Source of the DNA: Lingula anatina
Taxonomy: Eukaryota; Brachiopoda; Lingulata; Lingulida; Lingulidae
Assembly: GCF_001039355.2 (NCBI RefSeq)
Contig: NW_019775114.1
Span: forward strand, 394,926-458,925
Direction of reading: 5' to 3'
Length of the DNA: 64,000 bases
In this document: piece after piece, positions 35,756 to 47,896 of the stretch
Layout: every line of letters starts with the position of its first letter
Position numbering within the stretch: position 1 is the stretch's first letter
Program-made: the position numbers and the translations under genes
Notes under the pieces: generated by a model
What the model was told of the DNA's origin: nothing
Database searches by the model: none
Seen by the model: the letters and a program-made list of their open reading frames with translations, nothing else

Positions 35756-36514
35756 CCAAAGATAGTAATTATTAAAGATGGTTTCATCAAAAAACTGAGG
35801 GAGATCAAAATACAGGTCTTAAAACTAAAGTCTTCAAGATTGTCACTTTCTTATCCTGGATATTGGCCTTTAAAAGTAAAATTAAATCACCCAATTTATC
35901 CAGTAAAACTGCTCTTCAAGAATATTCAGGAAGTCCTGGAGGATTCTAAATTGGTACTTAGTTAAGTAACATTATCTGTGACATCTGTGAAAATGACTGA
36001 TAATAATAAATAAACGCTACCAGCTCCATGTGTCATTTCAACAAGCAGTGGACATGAAGGTGGATTGCGTAACCTCTTCGGGCAATGATGGCCCAATTTA
36101 TACATCTGAAGTGGAATATCTAAAGTGAAATCATAAGGTATTGAATATGTTTTGAAGAAGATAGTGAGGTTTTGAAATTTTATCCACTTCTGAATCTACA
36201 GATGACACCATATAACCAGCCAAAGCTTTGGTTTAGCTCCACTCATCAGGAGAGATTAGCCACACATCACTGAGTTGCTCAGTTCAAAATGCTCTTATTT
36301 TTCGCAACTTATGCCTCTAGATTGATGAACTGAGATGACCACAACATCCCTCTCAAAGGTGTTGCACAATAGTCTCAGTAAAAAGACTCTCTGAAGCATG
36401 AGAGAACTGCCTATCAGCATGAAAAAACTACTAAAGCAGTGTTCAAACTGGTTAGAACTTTGAAATGTCATAAAAATTCAACAGAGGTGGATTTATTGTT
36501 CAACAGAAGTGTAT

Positions 36515-36561
<47 letters not shown>

Positions 36562-38863
36562 TTTGTTGTTTAAAGGGCCTGTATGATAATTATGGATTTC
36601 TCCTTTTGGAAAAAAAAATGACTCCATGATTGTATTCTAAATATATCTTAAATACCTGAACATGATTTCTTATTAATGTAGCAATGGACAGTTTATATAA
36701 TGACCCAATAATTGGTTTTTAATGATAGTCATAAAATGCAGGCAGTCATTAAATATTAAGTCTGTTAAGTAAAGAAATCTAATGGTCGCTGCATGGTTTG
36801 GTAATAGCCAGCTTAACTGAGCCCATTTCTAGGAAAATTGTTTAGAGGGTTCATAAATTACTTTTCTTATTTTCCTGATGTAAATACTATGTTGAATTTG
36901 TGAAATTTAATTGCATCATGAATTGTACAATTTAGACAGTTCTTTAATAGGTGTAAGGATTATAGTCACTGAGATAAATGTATGTGGCATTTCTTTGAAA
37001 ATTGTCTTGAGGATGAATAAATGTGACATCATTCATGACTGTCACCTGTGTACCACATTGTCAAAATAATTGAATGGCACCTTAAATTGGCCAGGTAGGT
37101 AGAGTTTCTTGGAAAACAATTTTGGAATTAAGGTAATAGTCATAGATGACAGGTGTGTTATCAACTTTGGCAATCACAGTGTTTTGTTACGTAAACCTTG
37201 TGTACTAACTAACCTGAAGGTCAAGGCCACAGTTGTTTTTTTCTAAAATAGACCTTATAACATGTGTTCATAAGTTTTTAGTTGATTTTGTCAAAACTTT
37301 TTAAATGCATCTAATTCAATATTCAGTCACAAACTTAGGTAATACACCTGCATTTCTCTCCTCTAAGTTGTACCACGGACAGAAAATAAAGTGCACTTAA
37401 AGAAACAAATACATGGTCAGCACAGTGAAGTTTAACACAGGGCAGTCGGTTTCTCATGTTTTATTATGTCGTGATATAACAGGACACTAGCAGACATTTG
37501 TGGTTGAGTGTAAACGTGAACTGCATATAAGAACAAGTTCCTAGTTGTTTTTCCTGCGTGGGTATAATATCAGGGCGGCGCCGTTCTTATTGATGATGTC
37601 ATACCTGTCACGTTATTCAACTGTCGCAGTTAAGGTGTGTGCAGTTTGAACTCCAGATTTAACGTAAATGCTGTGATGAAATGAGCTTTATAAAAAGCTG
37701 ATACAGATAAAAGATAAAACCAAGAACTCATTAGGAAGGATTATGATGTCATGATGTGTATATTTTTGGAAGGATTTCTACGTGGACACATTGGACTCGG
37801 GCTGAATTTAGAAATTTTTCAGCTTCCTGGTATTAAACAAGATCATTTGTGATTGATTTCCTTTTCCATTTTGCCAGATATTGAGTGTGTTTTTCAACCG
37901 CTTGGTATGATTTTGATCTCTTTATGTCATCTCAATACTTTATGCTGACACACAAAGGTTCTTTGAAAACTGCCGTATTGTACATTGGCACCCAGTCTTG
38001 TGTATCAAACCTTCACATAGACTCAATGGAAAAGGTGGATGTAGCTGAAATGAAATGAAGATTGCATGAAGAACTAGCACCCAGTGCTGCATACATATAT
38101 AGCTCCACTGCTGAAGGTGGAAATGGTTTTATGGAAATGTCAACATGTGGTGTGGGGGTTGGTCAAATTTTTTGACAATACAGAAAATACATGTCATGAT
38201 CCCTTCTTGTTGTGAAATAGCCCCTCATATGTATTATGTTGAGCTCTAAGTTGAAATGAAGTCTTGAAACATTAATTAAACATGCCATGGCCTGAGTATG
38301 GTACTGTATGGGCCCCTGATGTGTATTCTATAAAAGTAAAAGACTTCAGCTTATGTGCAGGAATGCTTTGTGATAGGTTTATCTATGATTTTCTTTTGTT
38401 CTGTCAAATTCGATTCTGCCACTTTCCCACCAGGTCATGATTCAGGTGAATAGAGCATATTGGATTTTTCAACATTGGTTCAATTTTTAACCCAACTCCA
38501 TTGATTAATTGTGAAATGTTAAATGCTGTTAATGTCACGTAAGGGATTGGTGTAAGTTGTGTAATAGAATGAACCTCATACATTAATTGCAGGGTGTGCT
38601 CAATTTACTGACATTGATAAGAATGTAGAATTTGGTCTGTATTCTGTTGTTTAATAAAAATCCCCCCATTTCATTTTTTTAATGAATTGAATTGAAGTGA
38701 TACACTATAAAGTAAGCACAAGTGTTTTGTGACATGATCATTTACTACTATCATTTTTATTTTAAGAGTTTTCGTTGAAATCATCAATAACACAAGCTGA
38801 GCTGGGATTTGGTATATATTATTTCTGAGTATATATCATCCTAGAATGTAGGCAAAGTCATAT

Positions 38864-41237
38864 ATGGGTCTTATTCCATTTAGAAAAAAATCACCTACCA
38901 TTATAGGGTGTAGTATTTCTGAACATTTTGATAATATCTAAAATATAAAAAGAATGGCATGTACTACACCTGCACAAGTAGAAAAAGTATCTGTGTATTT
39001 ACTTTTATACATAGGTATTATCAAGGTATCATTTTGACCAAGCTGTTCATTATGCTGTTACTACCATATAATTTGCTAGGGAGGTGAGCCAGAAAAATGT
39101 TGTCCCCCAAGTAAAATTAAGACTGCATCTGTGAATACATAAAACACAGAGGTGTTGACATATTGTGTTAAATTTACTTTAACAATTTGGACATCTGTAT
39201 TTGTCAGACTGGGTATTGATCAAAACTTCTGAAATCGGTGAATTGTGTATTAGGTATAGTCCTTACTTGTTTACAATTTTATAAGTTCCTGTCACAGTTA
39301 ACACTTGGTCAATCTGTCTCTCTAGACCCCCTTCACACACACAGTCTATATATCCCAAAACTCACACCAAAGTTGGTCAAGTCTGATTGTGTTGTTATAT
39401 ATTTATCAGTGTTTTTATCTTACTTATCTAGAAAGTCTATTATTTATTTATTTTTGGTCAACCCTCTCAAGTGCAACCTTCTCTCCCTGGCTCCCTCTAT
39501 CATCCTATATATTGTCCATGTCTCACAGTGGTACTACAGGCCAACCACTCTGATTGTATTGTAAGATTGGATATTTATATTATATCTGTCTACCAGCAGT
39601 GCCATCTCTGTCTATGAACCCAGTGGGTCACAAATAAGCTGATTAAAATCTGAGGCCCAGCTCTATAGTGATTGTCCTTGACGTACACTGTGTGATTTCT
39701 GTGGGGAGCTATACCAGCTCTAGAACACTTGACTTCTGACTTCAATTGGACAAATTAGGGCAAGTATGGAAGGAGCATCTTTGATATAAGTTTATTATAA
39801 GTTATATCAATCATAAATTTATTATTATTATTATTAACAAAGGTATTTAAAATTTATAGGCTGTATCTATATGAATTATGTACGGAAAATCATTTTTGAT
39901 CTCCCAGTTTTGTGTTACTTAAGATACTTGGGTATCTTTCTTGACATGTTTGAAGTGTTTCACATGTTGTACTACTTGAGCAAGTTTTTTATCTTTCCTC
40001 CTCTGACCTCTTCTACTTGTGTTAAAAATTACTTCAATCTTGAGCTCCAATATTGGTACAATCATGTCTTGTTTGAGTTTAATGTCAGCTGTACTAAGAA
40101 TTTTCTTTATTTTTTTCTGTTTTTTCTCTTTTTCTGTCTCTCCCCCCCCCCCCCCACTAGGGGGGTCAGACTTATTATTTTTGAATAAACCAGCAATAAA
40201 AAGGTGTAAGTGTATAAATTAAGCTGTCAAATGGCTTCAATTACCTGACTTCTAAGGTAACCGAAGATAAGGATTATCACTGCAATCATCTAATCAGGAG
40301 ACACTTATTACCGCGACAAGACTGGCATTTTCACATAAATCACTCAGAAATCAAAGACTTTGACATGACGGTTAGATTAAGACAGGAAACTGGAGTTTAT
40401 ATCTACCTTTGTAACAATTAAGATAAGCGGCATCTGACAGTCTTAATGGATTCCTCAACCCAGTCAGTTCATTCTCTGTGAAGGGCAATTTATTGGATCA
40501 TTTAAGGCTTTGAAGTAAGGAGCATTTACAGGCCACATGTGAATACTTAACTACAGATATTTTTTGTCACTGTGAATGAAATAAATAAAGACATTTCGTC
40601 AAAGGAAAAAAATGGTTCAAGACAGCTATGTTACCTTATGTTTAAGATCCCATTCCCACAGATTTTAGATCAATCTTTCCTTGTGGGGAGTCTCACTAGA
40701 TTACTGTCAGCTTAGCCAGCTTAAGCATCTGTCCCGCCTACTAAAAGCTGTAAGGGGGTAATTAACTACCATGCGCGCTCAGCTGACATCAATTTAGCGT
40801 GAACCCCCAGGGAGTTAGGTCGATCCAAATGGGTAGATCTAAATCTCTTGGAATGCACCCTTAAGTCTCAAAAAAAAAAAAAAATGTAAAAATAAAAAAG
40901 AAAATACTGAAGATACTCAGCTGTTGGCCATTTGTGTTATGAAATATGTGGTCAATTCGACCACTTCCTCAATTGTGAAATTCTTTTTTTTTATTTTTTG
41001 GCTCTACTTAAATGTCAATTATCTGACTTATTTTTTATTTATACCTGGTAGCTGCTAAGCATTAACTAGAATTTTTAATGACTTACAGTACCAAGTAAAA
41101 TTGAACAAGTTAAAATTTGTTGCATAATTTGTGTTTAAACAAAGCTGACCATTGAGTAATACTTGTAAATATTTCAAATTTTTATGCCGTTTCTTTTTGT
41201 AAAGCACCTGCTTATGTAAATTTCTTCTTCTTTGCAG
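38864..41237 (+). other. Right part of candidate PRR15-like intron 1
   Basis: No coding exon recognised. The hydrophobic open frames near 39238 and 39871 show no family resemblance and end in T/C-rich low-complexity sequence. It contains a poly-C tract (about 40142-40155), a family 2 MITE and short (ATT)n and poly-A runs. Confidence 0.5.
40643..40863 (+). mobile_element. MITE-like element, family 2, nearly full-length copy
   Basis: Starts TAAGATCCCATTCCCACAGA and ends GAATGCACCCTTA. Internal landmarks (GGGGAGTCTCACTAG, GCTTAAGC.TCTG, AGCTGTAAGGGGGTAATTAACTA, AATTTAGCGTGAA) match the copies at 7955-8113 and 50262-50520. Non-coding. Confidence 0.72.
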
Positions 41238-41639
41238 GTGTACCATATTTCTGTGAGGAGCAAAGAGGAATTCCATATAAATGTACTAGAGGTAATCACG
41301 GCCAAGTTCCCACCTGGAAGACATCTCACCTGTACTAAGGTGACACACACCTGGATGTCACAGTTAACACAGTCACAGAGAGAACTATCGCTAAGGATCA
41401 TGTGAAAGAAACGGTTGGAAGCAATTAACACAGCACAAGATAGAGTAGAAGACACACCATTTTCAGTGAAGATATATAAAAGTGATCTCTTTGCTGTGTC
41501 TGTACATGTAACAGCAGAGGAGAAAACAGCACTATTCCTCTGTGGATTAATAACATAAATAATTCCACCTATTAAATCAGTCATTCCAGACAGTTTTCCA
41601 ATTTGGTAAACCAAAACTTGAAAAAAAACAAAAAACAAA
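41238..41639 (+). promoter_or_regulatory. PRR15: 5' UTR of the PRR15-like mRNA with upstream ORFs
   Basis: Follows the acceptor TTCTTCTTTGCAG and precedes the main ATG at 41640. It contains several upstream ATGs: a 2-codon uORF at 41281-41289, a 16-codon uORF at 41355-41405 that ends ATG-TGA, and an isolated start-stop ATG-TAA at 41506-41511. Such elements usually lower translation of the main frame (general knowledge); the effect here is inference. Confidence 0.5.
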
Positions 41640-42017
41640 ATGGCGTTTTGGAAATGGTTTTGGAAAAAGTCCAAGAAAGAGAAGAACAAGGACGAACCGA
41701 TGCCGCCGGGACCCACAGAAGAGGACATGCAGGAGGCGGGCTTCACCATCCCCATCCCAGTCGAACCCACAGACCGCAAGGGGCACAAGCTCAACAAAAC
41801 CTGGTCTATATCAAGATCTGGACGGTATAAAGTGAAGAAGCGCGAACGTGGAGCGTTAGATAACCAGTTGTATGATGGGCATGATCAGGCTCGCGCAGAT
41901 CAGCCGCAGACCCAGGCGCAGGCAGACATGCACCATCACCCACATGAAAACTACCATCACGACCAAAGAGATACATATCGATTGACTCAACACAATGCAC
42001 CGCAGCCGGTCATGTGA
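41640..42017 (+). CDS. PRR15: PRR15-like (proline-rich protein 15 family) protein, 125 aa
   Basis: A small hydrophilic protein in one coding exon. The N-terminus is aromatic and basic (MAFWKWFWKKSKKEKNK), resembling the WWK...RKKSKE start of vertebrate PRR15/PRR15L. Residues 21-45 are acidic and proline-rich. The family-diagnostic core is at about 56-73, SISRSGRYKVKKRERGAL, which parallels the vertebrate ISRSGRFKEKRKVRATL block. The C-terminal third is rich in Gln, His and Asp and seems lineage-specific. The ATG context AAAACAAAATGG is good. Vertebrate PRR15 is small and linked to post-mitotic differentiation and trophoblast survival, with no known enzymatic activity (family knowledge). Function here is unknown. 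The assignment rests on the short core motif, length and gene structure. Confidence 0.8.
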   Translation: MAFWKWFWKKSKKEKNKDEPMPPGPTEEDMQEAGFTIPIPVEPTDRKGHKLNKTWSISRSGRYKVKKRERGALDNQLYDGHDQARADQPQTQAQADMHHHPHENYHHDQRDTYRLTQHNAPQPVM

Positions 42018-44760
42018 TGTACACTATTTGCCATATTAGGAGTGTAAAGGATGTCTATATTAGGCCAAAATGTCTTTATTTGGAAATTTGTTAAAGACAG
42101 AGCACAGTCTGGATAGTAGCAGCTTTAAAAGAAACAGAACAAGAAATGTACATATCATGTTTGCTGCTTCAAGGAGACCCAAGTTCTGCCAATGTGTATG
42201 TATTTGAAACAGGACAGTATTTAGTTGTGCTGTGAAGTTTAGATCTCTATCATTCTGCTCTTGTGTGAACACGGCATTGTAAGGTGAAAATGGACAGCAT
42301 CCAAACAAATGGATAGTAAGCTCAAGTTCTATTCTAATGAAGGCTGATTGCAATTCATCAAATATATATTGCAAATATCACCTACTATTGACTCTGTACA
42401 AAGTTTTTGCAATCAAAATGTATCTTTTGTTGCGTTAAAGCAATAGATAAATAGAATAGATAAATAGAATAATAAGAGAACAAGAGTGAGCGAAGTGTGC
42501 AAATGGAGGCTGCTTGTTGTTTTAACATTACCAGGTATGAAGTTGATCTCTAAGGTGTCTTTTGCTGATCAGAAGCAAAGTGTCATACCTGATCTGTAAC
42601 AAGAATAGAACAAGATTGACCCAAGTGGGTGTGTCCTGGACCAATTGGGCGTGTCCTGGTGGATGGACAGGAGATGTTGCTGTCAATCATAGGCCTTACA
42701 AGGTGGGATGTAATGGGAGCAATCATTCATTGTTTACAGCTGTGATTTGAAAGTGGCTTATACATCAATATATATCTATACCTATACATTATATAATATT
42801 ATTATTATTATTATTATCTCACTCTGAGCTTTAGACAATGAAATGTATATATTATATGGAAAAAGATTTATCCTTGCTTTTTAGTTGGACTTCTTAGGTA
42901 TTTGTCAGTCTTCTCAGTGCCCCTGCACAAAAATGGAGGGTTTTTTAGTCTCCTTTTTTAAGCAGTTTCATATGGTCTAAGAGATGGGAATTTCTGGTTG
43001 ATAATTTAATTTGAGTACATGTATTTTAGCTGGACTGGGAGTTTTAGAGTATTTATTAAGATAGAGATACTTTCCCACAGTGGACACTACTGACATCATG
43101 ATGGGCCATTCTGTAAAATTCCTCCCTTTGTATGTGTCTTCTGCCATGCAAAAACACAGCTCTTCAAATGCCAAAAAATTGACATAATCTTCGAAAGAAC
43201 CGCCCTTTTGGCTGGGAAAAGGTCCACTCAGGCTAAAAATTGATCTAGGTGCATGAAGTTTTTATAGAAAAAGGTCCACTTTTTCAGAAAAAGAGCCCCC
43301 CTTTTGAAATTGCTGGCTACGGGCCTGATAAAGTACTTTGGGTACCCTAGAATTGGGAAAATAGTAAACCTCACTGTAGCAGTAGCTGCTAAAGATATTC
43401 AGCTTTAACTAAGGGCCAGTGCCTGCTGTGAAATGTTTTATTCCCAACTGATATAATTTTACAGAAAAATATATTTTAACTTATAAGATTCAGACAAAAT
43501 TGCTGAATCATATTTCCCAAAATGTTTCTAACAGATGATTGAACAAAACAAAACTGAAATACTTTCAGAGGTGATTGAACAATTCTAAAGAGCAAGCTGA
43601 CTTCACTTTGTTGCTTTATCTGACTCCTTCTAAGACATATCTTAAAATATTTTTTCTACTTCATGAACAAAGGAAGAAAGTCCAGAAGAAAGAAAGAACT
43701 GGCTGAGAGCATGGCTTATCCTCTCTGCAGGTGGAGGGTGGGGGTGGAGAGGGTGTGGAGGGTGGGGTGGGTGTGGGGGGGGGTGTATATTCAATGGACA
43801 TGGGGAGGACCAGAGCAGGGGGCTGGGAGGGGGTAGATAATGGGTACCTAAACCTCTTTACACAGTATAGGTATGGAACTGTTCCTGGTTTCTCACTAGC
43901 TGTACATTTTACAGTATTTGTGTCCCACACAGTTAAGGGTTGAAAAAAGGAGACATTACAAACCACTGAAATTTAAGCCAACCCTTATTTACTTCTGTGG
44001 AGGGGAAGGCCTTACCACCCCCCCCCAACCCTTCACTACCCCTCACCACCCCTTTACCATTGATCTGAATAAGTAGAATTCATGATATGTACATGTACTC
44101 TAGTTATACTTGTTTTCACATAAATTGAAGAAAGTGCATCACAGTGACTTTGGTTTGGGAATATTATGGTTTTCACATTATGGTTTATCTTGCACTCATT
44201 GTATACTTAGCTTTGAACAAAGATTGGTGACCTGGTCATATCTCTTGACCTTTGGGACAGACAATGTTAATTACTCACAAAATACTATCATCTCACCTGT
44301 TCCAAGTTATCCTATTTCCATGATTCATCCATTTTGATTACTTGGTTAAGAAAATACATTTAGACATTAAATCAACTGACTTTATATCATCTTGTTTATG
44401 TATTACCATAATGACATCATGTTTGGAAAATTTATCTCATCAGTTTTTTAAGAATCTTGTGAGTAATTAGCAAACAGTGTGTTTGATGACATTCATTGTT
44501 GGAGAGAAGTTTTTATGGCAGAGGATATTAGAAGGGAAATGGAGGCAAACGTTGGAATTATACGCCAATATTTTAAAATAAAGTTGAATAAATTTTTACT
44601 GACTGTGATTAAAAGAAATGTGTGTTTTTTATTATTTTATTATTTAATTTTCCAGTTATTGAATAAACTTTCTCGCGTGATAAGAGAAGTCCAAAGTGAT
44701 GAGCACTGCTGATTTCAGTGAAGAAATGTGGTGAAATAAAATATGACTTGAAAGCTTCAA
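42018..44760 (+). other. PRR15: PRR15-like 3' UTR (candidate) with poly(A) signals
   Basis: No further plus-strand coding exon is seen. AATAAA signals occur at 44577-44582, 44587-44592 and 44735-44740, which would give a ~2.7-kb 3' UTR; an earlier cleavage site is possible. It includes (ATT)n near 42797, a family 3 MITE fragment and a GT/G-rich stretch at 43731-43795. Confidence 0.4.
43191..43327 (-). mobile_element. MITE-like element, family 3, inverted and 5'-decayed copy
   Basis: Shares AAAAGGTCCACTTTTTCAG, CCCCCCTTTTGAAATTGCTGG and the end GGCTACGGGCCTG with the other copies in inverse orientation; the opposite terminal repeat is not recognisable. Lies in the presumed PRR15-like 3' UTR. 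Confidence 0.65.
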
Positions 44761-45342
44761 ATACATCTATCCTACTCGTGCCATCTCACGGTGCACATTC
44801 AAATGTTCGATCATTGTAATTGCTGAAACAATAGAATAAAAAATTAGCGTTGTATATTCACTCATTTATACCGATGTTACTTTTTTAAAATGGGGATTTG
44901 TTCTTTCGCGTTATACCGACGGTATAACCTCCAAAAAAGATCCAGGGATAAAAATCATCAGACCTCAGAAAGACGAGCCCCATTCACTATCACAATACTG
45001 ATGCACGTGGTTAGCACTTAAGTCTTGTTCGACACAAGCCAGGGCGTTCTTCTTTCATAATATGAAGATTGATGGGGACCTTTTACAACTGTCACCCTTT
45101 TCAGGCTGCTCTCAGGGCGACAATGGCGGGGTCTTTGTTGGTGTGTCAGCGCGACCTGCCTTTTTTTTATACCGCTCGAAGTGCTCAGCTTGTATTACCT
45201 GTACTGTGAGCTGGTATTGTATTGCTATTACCAGTGCTGTAATCTTGATAACAACTGACACACAATCTTCTCCACTCCATCCGTGGCCCTGAAGGTGTTA
45301 CTGATAGCCTCTACCAGGGCTACAGGTGGATCTATCGCTATA

Positions 45343-45549
45343 TATTCACAAATATGTCTCTGGCAATTCATGGCAATTTTTTACTGTCCAAGTAGAATTT
45401 TGATATAAAATTAATTAAATCACTCAGTTGACCTTTGGTAAAGAGTATGTTATTCACAAATGTCTCTGGCAATTCATGGCAATTTTTTACTGTCCAAGTA
45501 GAATTTTGATATAAAATTAATTAAATCACTCAGTTGACCTTTGGTAAAA
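45343..45549. repeat. ~106-bp tandem duplication
   Basis: Two direct copies containing GTCTCTGGCAATTCATGGCA and ending CAGTTGACCTTTGGTAAA, offset by 106 bp and almost identical, with no N between them. Confidence 0.92.
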
Positions 45550-45873
45550 TGTGTGTTTCAGAGCACTGGCATAAAATTAGCTGTTTCCAGTTTGTATTAT
45601 TTTAGTTTCATTTTCTGAAAACGGCCTGGGTGAGCAGGTCACATCAGAGTTCCAATAGCTTTAGCCTCAAGGTGTTGGTTATGATATCTGGATGACGTCA
45701 TTCGTGCTTACGTAAGACTTTGAAACATGATGTGACTACATGCATGGACGATAATGGTCGAAAACATTCGAAGTCGAGAAATTGGAGAGATTTAGTGTTT
45801 GTCGTGCTACCAAACGCTAATACTGCGTCGAAACGTGGAACAGTACTGGAACTCGTGGAAATGAAATACAGTT

Positions 45874-45982
45874 GACAACCTATAATTTTTTGTATTTTTA
45901 GAAATTTAAAAATTTTGAAAAAAAAGAAAAAACAAGAAGGTGGGGAGGGGAGAGGGTCACTGGCTTGGCTTGACAACCTTAT

Positions 45983-46028
<46 letters not shown>

Positions 46029-46071
46029 ATTTAAGAATTATGAAAAAACAAGAAGTTGGGGAGGGTGGTGA
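45874..46071. repeat. ~98-bp tandem duplication with poly-T expansion
   Basis: Two direct copies start GACAACCT.ATAATTTTTT and end ACAAGAAG.TGGGGAGGG. In the second, the short T run has become about 37 consecutive T (45988-46024). Confidence 0.8.
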
Positions 46072-46738
46072 AAGAGGAGCTTGTACGCAAATGTCGAAAA
46101 TGGATGATGACAGAAATAAGAATTATTATTGTGATTTGTGCCATTAAATCTTCGTTTTGAGAGAAATTCTGGGCCGTTACGTAAAATGATATAGGCACAG
46201 AGCGTAGATGAACACATATTCTGTGGTACGTCAAAAGGCATGACCTGGAGATATGACAGAGTTTGCATTTGAAAAGCATAATTCTGGTCCGCTGCAATTT
46301 TACCCCCAATTTAATTTTAACAAAAACATATCACGTTGCCCAGAAGGATATACTGGAGCTAAATAACGTGGTTGAAAGAAATTCTATCCTTCGTAACTCC
46401 ATAAAAAATAAACGGGGGTATTCATCATAACCAATGGATTAAACCATTGAATATGACTAAGGCATAATGCGTAGCATGACGACTAGTTATGCTCACCTCT
46501 TGCGCAAGAAAACATTTTATCATTTTCTCATTATTGCCGATCCAGCAAATTAAGCACAGATTAGCCAAAACACTTTGGGGCGTAAGCATTTCTATCAGCA
46601 AGCTGCCGTCTCAAAATGTGGTATTTAACTCCACTTAAGCTGGGGAAGATATTTAAGTTATGAAGTTCTATGATTGATATTGACGCGAACTTATTCTCTC
46701 CACACTTTTTCGGATTTTGTTCAATGAGTTATTTCATC

Positions 46739-47892
46739 TTAAGGGTGCATGGCCACCTAAATTTTACCTCACGACGGGAACTACGTTTTACCAAATTTTC
46801 GTCTTGTCTTGATGACTGCAAATTCTCCGGACTGCCAGGGACCCAGTTTTAGGTTTTAGGGTCACAAAAATTAACGTTTTACATTTCTAAAAAAAAAAAA
46901 AACAAACAAAACATGATCTCAGATAATTAATACTGCTCAGTAAAGTGACTCAGTCGAATAGGTTTGCTTTGAAAAGAAGATTAACCGAAAAAAATGAAGG
47001 AATGAGTCAGATGTGGTTACATGAAAATTGATATTTCACAACATATTTCACTGTTTAGATTTGTTTTTCGTGTTTTTCCTTTCAAACACAATAATGGTTT
47101 CAGTGGTTTAGAAATGGTACAAGCAACTGTTCTAGACAATTACCTGTGAAAAATGGTTCACTTCCTTCCGCTGATTCACAAAGTAGAAGAAAATCCCCCA
47201 CAAACTTTCCCTGTGAACCGTCGCAGACTAACTAACTGATATGGACGAAAACACCAGTAATTTCATGTAATCATACAGATATTGGTCTAGAAACAAAGTT
47301 GTGAATTATTGCCATGGCAGTCTCTACGTACACAAGAACTCGAAAACTAACTTGAAAGGGAAAAAAACGCGTTCAAAGAGGTACAACCTCGGGGAAAAGC
47401 GCGTTAAAACGTTTTTTTTTTCGGAAAGAAAATTACAGAAAACAAGTGAACTTCTTTAAGGGCAAAGCTTTGTCCACTGTTGTTTTTTGGTTTCTGTTGG
47501 TCTGTTCCTGACCAGTCCGAGGCTCTCGAAAATCTCTCCGTGACAGTTTGTGTGATCACCGCACAGGTTTAGGGGTTGATTCTGTCGTAACACGAGTCAT
47601 GACAACACATCGTGAAGGAACAAAACGTAAACTATCGTCCTCTCCCATCTTAGCGCGGGTCAATTCCCTGTTCACTGTGCCACTGATAGTTTACGAAATT
47701 GGAATATTGCGACATATGTATAAAACGAAAGATGTATAGCTCATGCTTCATACCAATATTTGCTATAACCAAAGTAAAAATTCATCTTGCTATGGTGGAC
47801 CATCACGGGTTCAGCTTGCACTAAAGTAGACCAGAAATTTCGGGCTTACAGTTAACACCGACTTTCGTTCTGAAGATATTATGTACAGAGAA
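46739..47892 (+). repeat. ~1.15-kb direct duplication, left copy
   Basis: Begins TTAAGGGTGCATGGCCACC and ends ATGTACAGAGAA at the N at 47893. The sequence is non-coding as far as seen; a 63-codon open frame (47548-47739) is present in both copies but has no recognised family. Confidence 0.95.
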
Positions 47893-47893
47893 N
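47893..47893. other. Single-N assembly join 3
   Basis: Lone N between the two ~1.15-kb direct copies. Confidence 0.9.
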
Positions 47894-47896
47894 TAA

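Larger units (their letters stand above)
31893..38863 (+). repeat. Large direct duplication, right copy (likely haplotype B)
   Basis: Homologue of 24508-31891, continuing into unique sequence after ...GTCATAT at 38863. Copy-specific differences include a 42-bp insertion at 35430-35471 with a target-site duplication, an extra GT-rich minisatellite unit near 34996-35050 and absence of the internal 510-bp repeat. Confidence 0.95.
44761..46738. other. Intergenic region with local tandem duplications
   Basis: No coding exon recognised. Contains a ~106-bp tandem duplication (45343-45549) and a ~98-bp duplication with a T-run expansion (45874-46071). Confidence 0.5.

Noticed and set aside
24508-38863. 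Reading the ~7-kb repeat as a genuine recent segmental duplication or a large transposon with long terminal repeats
   Set aside because: The copies abut at a single N, have no internal coding domain, and the same N-at-junction pattern recurs three more times in the window.
39238-40188. Two hydrophobic plus-strand open frames of just over 100 codons
   Set aside because: AT-rich composition with runs of Phe/Leu/Ile and a poly-C tail, no splice context and no recognisable membrane-protein family.
41174-41797. 207-codon minus-strand open frame
   Set aside because: Antisense shadow of the PRR15-like exon and its leader; its peptide has no domain and the plus-strand product matches a known family core.
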